DNA from: JAAYFJ01 sp964344295
GTDB taxonomy: Bacteria > Bacillota > Clostridia > Tissierellales > Peptoniphilaceae
Direction of reading: 5' to 3'
Assembly: GCA_964344295.1 (NCBI GenBank)
Contig: CAYFMR010000021.1
Span: 1 to 9,143 of the forward strand
Length of the DNA stretch: 9,143 nt
A model generated the notes under the pieces. The model was not told where the DNA came from. It ran no database searches and worked only from the letters and a program-made list of their open reading frames with translations. Both the position numbers and the translations under genes were made by a program. This document shows, piece after piece, positions 5,566 to 9,143 of this stretch (its first letter is position 1; the number at the start of each line of letters is the position of its first letter).

Positions 5566-6228
5566 CTATTTCTTTTTTTGTTCCGCTTCTCGGCGCAAAT
5601 CGGCCTCTTTGATGAAGTAGGATAAGACAAATAAACTGTCATTTAACCGCACGTTTTCTAACACGATGTCCTCTGCCACCTCTATGTCAGTGGGGGCAAA
5701 GTTCCAAATGCCCTTCACGCCGGCTTCTTGCAATTCATCGGCCACCTTTTGAGCGGATTCTTTAGGCACAGTGATAATCCCGATTGTCACGTTGTGCTCT
5801 TTCATGAACTCTTTCATGTTCGCTTCCGCAATCACGGGCTTGCCATGTCGTTCTTGACCGATTAACTTCGGATCTTTATCCACTAAGGCTAAAATCTTAA
5901 AACCAGCATCTTCAAAACCGCGATAGTTACTGATGGCTTGTCCCAAGTTGCCGGCTCCGACAACCACCGCGTTGTAGTTTCGGTGCAGACCCAAAATATT
6001 GGAGAGCTCTTGTTGTAAATCTTTTACATTATAACCATAGCCCTGTTGCCCGAATCCTCCAAAATTATTCAAATCCTGGCGAATTTGGGAAGCGGTAAAG
6101 CCGATGAGCTGGCTTAATTCCTGGGATGAAATGCGTTCTTGTCCTTTTTCTAATAACTCACCTAGGTAACGATGATATTTGGGCAAACGCCTAATGACCG
6201 TGGTAGACACAGTGTCTTTTTGATCCAT
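5566..6228 (-). CDS. rex: redox-sensing transcriptional repressor Rex
   Basis: Rex is a cytoplasmic dimeric repressor that releases DNA when NADH is high, and typically controls fermentation and respiration genes. The protein has 220 residues, the usual size. The N-terminal winged helix (about 8-60) includes LPKYHRYL and the recognition segment TASQIRQDLNNFGGFGQQGYGY (45-66). The Rossmann domain has GAGNLGQA at 91-98, with Asp117 (LVDKDP) placed to hold the adenosine ribose. The C-terminal helix LSYFIKEAD is the swapped dimer arm. I chose ATG at 6228 because AAGGAGG lies five bases upstream. The longer frame from 6261 adds 11 residues that run over this ribosome site. It is divergent from the ABC-F gene, with promoters in the shared spacer and a possible autoregulatory operator. 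Confidence 0.96.
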   Translation of the reverse strand: MDQKDTVSTTVIRRLPKYHRYLGELLEKGQERISSQELSQLIGFTASQIRQDLNNFGGFGQQGYGYNVKDLQQELSNILGLHRNYNAVVVGAGNLGQAISNYRGFEDAGFKILALVDKDPKLIGQERHGKPVIAEANMKEFMKEHNVTIGIITVPKESAQKVADELQEAGVKGIWNFAPTDIEVAEDIVLENVRLNDSLFVLSYFIKEADLRREAEQKKK

Positions 6229-6233
6229 AGATG

Positions 6234-6240
6234 CCTCCTT
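6234..6240 (-). promoter_or_regulatory. ribosome site fixing the rex start at 6228
   Basis: Minus-strand AAGGAGG lies five bases before ATG at 6228. It would be inside the coding region if translation began at 6261, and the family normally begins close to the 6228 start. Confidence 0.8.
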
Positions 6241-6294
6241 TCTCGTGCTCGATTGACTCACTGATTTATTTTAAAAAGCATATTTTTAACATCA

Positions 6295-6312
6295 TTGTTA
6301 TTTTATCATCAA
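6295..6312 (-). promoter_or_regulatory. candidate Rex operator across the rex -10
   Basis: The 18-base sequence TTGTTATTTTATCATCAA (plus strand) matches 11 of the 14 fixed positions of the Firmicutes Rex consensus TTGTTAA-N4-TTAACAA. It covers the -10 of the rex promoter (6300-6305). A further TTGTTAA half-site lies at 6315-6321 in the promoter spacer. Rex autoregulation is known in other bacteria. Binding here is inference, and AT-rich promoters produce such matches by chance. Confidence 0.4.
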
Positions 6313-6328
6313 GATTGTTAAGTGTCAA
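6300..6328 (-). promoter_or_regulatory. promoter of rex
   Basis: On the minus strand, a perfect -35 TTGACA (6328-6323), a 17-base spacer and -10 TAAAAT (6305-6300) extended by TGA. The transcript would carry a leader of about 65 bases before ATG at 6228. Confidence 0.8.
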
Positions 6329-6354
6329 CCATCCGAAGGAATCTTTCCCGCCCC

Positions 6355-6384
6355 ATGGCAAAAAAAAGTTTCCTCTGATAAAAT
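6355..6384 (+). promoter_or_regulatory. promoter of the ABC-F/thioesterase pair
   Basis: The -10 TAAAAT (6379-6384) is extended by TGA. A partial -35, ATGGCA (6355-6360), lies 18 bases upstream and matches four of six consensus bases. The transcription start would be near 6391, giving a very short leader before ATG at 6404. Confidence 0.5.
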
Positions 6385-6403
6385 ACAGCATAAGGAGGAG
6401 AAT

Positions 6404-8314
6404 ATGGCTCTATTGACTGCACAAAAACTGAATCTGTCTTATGTCATTGACCCCGTCTTGGAAGACATCAGCTTTATGGTGGAAAAAGGTGATGCCATTG
6501 GCATCGTCGGCCTTAACGGGTCGGGAAAGACCACGCTGTTTAAACTCATCGACGGCACTTTAGCGCCGGATAGTGGCCAAGTCATCACGCCCCAAGGCTT
6601 TCGCATCGGTCACTTAAGCCAGATGGTAGACCGTCAGGAAATCCATCTATCCCTTTACGATTACTGCCTCATCGCCTTTAACCAGGTGTTGGCCATGGAA
6701 GCAGAATTACGTGATCTGGAACACGCCATGGGAACGGCCCAAGACGAGGAGTTGGAAGATCTTTTAGCTCGCTACGGACATCTCCAGGAAGTGTTTGTGG
6801 AACATAACGGCTACGGGTACAAAAGCGCCATCCGCGGCACCTTAATCGGACTGGGTTTTACCGAGGACGAGTTTCACCGTAGTGTGGCAGAGCTTTCCGG
6901 CGGGCAAAAGGCTCGGCTAAATCTGGCCCGTTTGCTATTAGACGAACCGGATCTGCTTCTCTTGGACGAACCCACCAACCACTTAGACATCAAAGCCATC
7001 GCCTGGCTGGAAAAATTTTTACAAGCATACCCCAAAACTTATATGGTCATCAGTCACGACCGTTACTTTTTAGATAAGGTGGTCAAGCGCATTTTCCATC
7101 TGGAGCATCGCCGCCTGACCGTCTATGAAACAAACTACACCGGCTTTATGCGCCGCCGCAAAGAGCAAATGGCCATCCGCATGCGCCAACAAGCCAACCA
7201 ACAAAAAGAAAAAGAACGACAGGAAGAAATCATTCGTCGATTTAAAAATTATGGCAACGCTCGCTATATCAAGCAGGCCCAAGCACGAGAAAAGCTGTTG
7301 GCCAAGATGGCCACCCTGCCCCCTATTGAGCAAGATAAAAAAATGCTTCTGCGCTTTTCCCCGGAAGTGTCTTCCGGCGAAGATGTCATCCTCACCAAGG
7401 ATTTAGGAGCCGGCTATGGGGATCAGCTGCTTTTTTCCGATGCCAGCCTCCACTTGCGTAAAGGAGAACACATTGGCATCATCGGGGATAACGGCACGGG
7501 AAAAACCACCTTGTTCCGTTTGATCCAGGGCAAACTCCTGCCTAAAGAAGGTGAACTGGCCTTGGGTGCCCGTGTACAGATCGGCTACTTTGACCAGGAG
7601 ATGGCTCGCTTAGATCCTGAAAAAACCGTCATGGACCAGCTGTGGGATCACTATCCCCGCATGGATCACTACCAAATCCGCTCCTACCTGGCGCGATTTA
7701 TGTTTGTCGGCGATGACATCTACAAAACCACCGAAGAGCTCTCTGGCGGAGAAAAGGGGCGCCTGAGCCTGTTGATTCTTATGCTCTCCGGCGCCAACCT
7801 CCTCTTAATGGACGAACCCACCAACCACCTGGACATCGACAGCAAAGAAGTCCTGGAAGCAGCTCTTAGAGACTATGATGGCACCCTCTTGGTCATCAGC
7901 CACGACCGCTATTTCCTCAATCGGGTGGCTACGGGTATTTGGGCCGTGGAAGACGGTACCATTCGCACGTACCTCGGCAATTACGATTACTACGAAGCTA
8001 AAAAAGAGGTCCTCGCCGCCATGGCCGCCGAAGATGCTCCCGAACCTGCGGAAGAGACCCTGACCCAAAAAAGAGAGCGTCAGAAACGGGATCGCCAAGC
8101 CCAGGCCGAAGCACGTGCACAAAAAAGAGCCCTCAAGGACCTGGAAACGCGCATCCACAACCTAGAAGCCCAGATTCAATCCTTAGACGAAAACCTGGCA
8201 GACCCAACCCTCTACGAAGACTTCACCAAAGCCCAAGACCTGGCCCAAGAACGAGCCGATCTGGCCGAAACCTTAGAGTCCCTCTATGACAAATGGATGG
8301 AACTTGTCGAATAG
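6404..8314 (+). CDS. ABC-F family ATPase (YdiF-like)
   Basis: This soluble protein has two ATP-binding cassettes and no membrane segment, the hallmark of ABC-F proteins that act on the ribosome (translation factors or antibiotic-resistance proteins). Cassette 1 has Walker A GLNGSGKT (36-43), signature LSGGQ (164-168) and Walker B LLLLDEP (184-190). Cassette 2 has GDNGTGKT (361-368), LSGGE (446-450) and LLLMDEP (466-472). The inter-domain linker (about 245-315) is Arg/Lys/Gln-rich. The C-terminus (about 550-634) is a charged coiled coil. At 636 residues, with that tail and lying next to rex, it most resembles B. subtilis YdiF. AAGGAGG (6392-6398) sets ATG at 6404. It is divergent from rex and heads an operon with the thioesterase-like gene. 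A resistance role cannot be judged from sequence alone. Confidence 0.92.
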   Translation: MALLTAQKLNLSYVIDPVLEDISFMVEKGDAIGIVGLNGSGKTTLFKLIDGTLAPDSGQVITPQGFRIGHLSQMVDRQEIHLSLYDYCLIAFNQVLAMEAELRDLEHAMGTAQDEELEDLLARYGHLQEVFVEHNGYGYKSAIRGTLIGLGFTEDEFHRSVAELSGGQKARLNLARLLLDEPDLLLLDEPTNHLDIKAIAWLEKFLQAYPKTYMVISHDRYFLDKVVKRIFHLEHRRLTVYETNYTGFMRRRKEQMAIRMRQQANQQKEKERQEEIIRRFKNYGNARYIKQAQAREKLLAKMATLPPIEQDKKMLLRFSPEVSSGEDVILTKDLGAGYGDQLLFSDASLHLRKGEHIGIIGDNGTGKTTLFRLIQGKLLPKEGELALGARVQIGYFDQEMARLDPEKTVMDQLWDHYPRMDHYQIRSYLARFMFVGDDIYKTTEELSGGEKGRLSLLILMLSGANLLLMDEPTNHLDIDSKEVLEAALRDYDGTLLVISHDRYFLNRVATGIWAVEDGTIRTYLGNYDYYEAKKEVLAAMAAEDAPEPAEETLTQKRERQKRDRQAQAEARAQKRALKDLETRIHNLEAQIQSLDENLADPTLYEDFTKAQDLAQERADLAETLESLYDKWMELVE

Positions 8315-8320
8315 AAAGGA
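8314..8320 (+). promoter_or_regulatory. ribosome site fixing the thioesterase start at 8328
   Basis: GAAAGGA overlaps the last base of the ABC-F stop codon and lies seven bases before ATG at 8328. This favours 8328 over an in-frame ATG at 8286 inside the ABC-F coding region. Confidence 0.7.
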
Positions 8321-8327
8321 ATACCTG

Positions 8328-9014
8328 ATGACCTTTTATCGCTGCTTTACGTTAGACCACACCCCCGACCCCACTGACCTCATCGGCTACTTCACCAGTG
8401 CCATCATCTCCCCCACCAGAATCTCTCACTATCCCTGGAAACGCTTCGCAGCCCAAGATCAGTACCTCATGATCTACCACGGGCGCTATGAATTTCTCAC
8501 CCCTTTCACTGGAACAGAACTTATCGCCGCTGTCAATGTCTCCGGCCTTTCTCGCTTCTTCGGCTCACGGGAAGGTAATCTGAGCCTTCCTTCCGGCGAA
8601 ACCGTTCTTCGCGGCGAACAAGACTGGATCCTCTACGACCGCCGCACGCAAGCCCTGACCCCTTGGGACAAAACCTGGCTTGACTCCTGGGGCAAATGGC
8701 ACGATATCCCTTCCATCCTTCCCCCACCCTCTCGCACCAAAGGTCCTTTTCACACCATCACCAGTGGCATCGTTTCTGCCGACGCCATCGACAACAACAA
8801 CCACGTCAACAACAACATCTACCTGCAATGGGTCCTCGACTCCCTGGACACCAAAACCCCGCTGCACACCTGGTCCATCACCTACCATCGCGAACTGCGC
8901 CTGGGCGACCCCTATACCATCGAAGTCTGCAAAGAGGACAAACGCATCCATCACCGCATCTATGGCCCCGAACATCAACTCGCCTTTCGCTCCACCATTA
9001 CCTTTAAAAGTTAA
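8328..9014 (+). CDS. divergent acyl-ACP thioesterase-like hotdog protein
   Basis: This is a predicted cytoplasmic thioesterase of the plant FatA/FatB-like family, which releases fatty acids from acyl carrier protein. It has 228 residues, slightly short for the family. The clearest evidence is the second hotdog domain. The segment around 155-165 (DNNNHVNNNIY) carries the Asp/Asn/His and HVNN..Y pattern of the catalytic region. About 30 residues later ITYHRELRLGD (from 184) supplies the conserved acidic residue, Glu189. The first hotdog (about 1-110) is poorly conserved, without the usual start pattern, so substrate and activity are uncertain. It follows the ABC-F gene by 13 bases, probably in one operon. 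The coding strand is strikingly rich in C and poor in G. No terminator is visible before the tRNA promoter. Confidence 0.75.
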   Translation: MTFYRCFTLDHTPDPTDLIGYFTSAIISPTRISHYPWKRFAAQDQYLMIYHGRYEFLTPFTGTELIAAVNVSGLSRFFGSREGNLSLPSGETVLRGEQDWILYDRRTQALTPWDKTWLDSWGKWHDIPSILPPPSRTKGPFHTITSGIVSADAIDNNNHVNNNIYLQWVLDSLDTKTPLHTWSITYHRELRLGDPYTIEVCKEDKRIHHRIYGPEHQLAFRSTITFKS

Positions 9015-9021
9015 AAAACCC

Positions 9022-9049
9022 TTTACATTCTTTTTTATATCTGTATAAT
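9022..9049 (+). promoter_or_regulatory. promoter of the tRNA-Pro gene
   Basis: -35 TTTACA (9022-9027), a 16-base T-rich spacer and a perfect -10 TATAAT (9044-9049). Transcription would start about five bases before the mature tRNA, which suits a tRNA unit. Confidence 0.8.
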
Positions 9050-9060
9050 AGATAGGGTAA

Positions 9061-9137
<77 letters not shown>

Positions 9138-9143
9138 TAAAAT

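Noticed and set aside
6229..6261. Longer N-terminus for Rex starting at 6261
   Set aside because: The extra codons run over the strong ribosome site for ATG 6228, and Rex proteins do not normally carry that extension.
8286..8327. Longer N-terminus for the thioesterase starting at 8286
   Set aside because: It would overlap the ABC-F coding region. The ribosome site at 8314-8320 fits ATG 8328.

Overview
The window looks like chromosomal DNA of a low-to-mid-GC Bacillota (Firmicutes) bacterium. The evidence is strong AGGAGG-type ribosome sites, a CIRCE operator on groESL, a Rex repressor gene, a DUF554 membrane protein and an ABC-F ATPase next to rex. A catabolic-type glutamate dehydrogenase beside a redox sensor would suit an anaerobe that ferments amino acids, perhaps a Clostridia or Negativicutes member. 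That placement is inference and I would not go below phylum from this sequence alone.

Layout. Bases 1-340 are AT-rich and hold no convincing protein gene. They contain a possible small-RNA unit (perfect -10 at 207-212, intrinsic terminator at 275-298). A small XRE-type helix-turn-helix gene follows (349-657, +), with an odd 5' end and no visible ribosome site. Bases 658-1036 carry inverted repeats but no supported gene. Next comes a minus-strand block: groES-groEL (3027 to 1090) with its own promoter and CIRCE operator; a DUF554 membrane protein (3864 to 3178); glutamate dehydrogenase (5379 to 4111); and rex (6228 to 5566). Each of these units has its own recognisable promoter, and each has a terminator or a candidate terminator. 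Divergent from rex is a plus-strand pair: an ABC-F ATPase (6404-8314) and, 13 bases later, a divergent acyl-ACP thioesterase-like protein (8328-9014). The window closes with a complete tRNA-Pro(CGG) gene with an encoded CCA end (9061-9137) and its own promoter.

How it fits together. HrcA binding at CIRCE would control the chaperonin. Rex senses the NADH/NAD+ balance, and there is a candidate Rex-like operator across the -10 of its own promoter. Glutamate dehydrogenase produces or consumes NADH, so its neighbourhood with rex is metabolically sensible. Rex, an ABC-F protein of the YdiF type and groESL also lie close together in Bacillus subtilis, so this may be an old Firmicutes gene neighbourhood.

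The window is mostly housekeeping. I found no clear new multi-gene system. The points most worth a second look are the small-RNA candidate at the left end, the groESL promoter built inside the terminator of the upstream gene, the palindromic sequences in the rex and gdh promoters, and the inverted-repeat cluster at 888-995.
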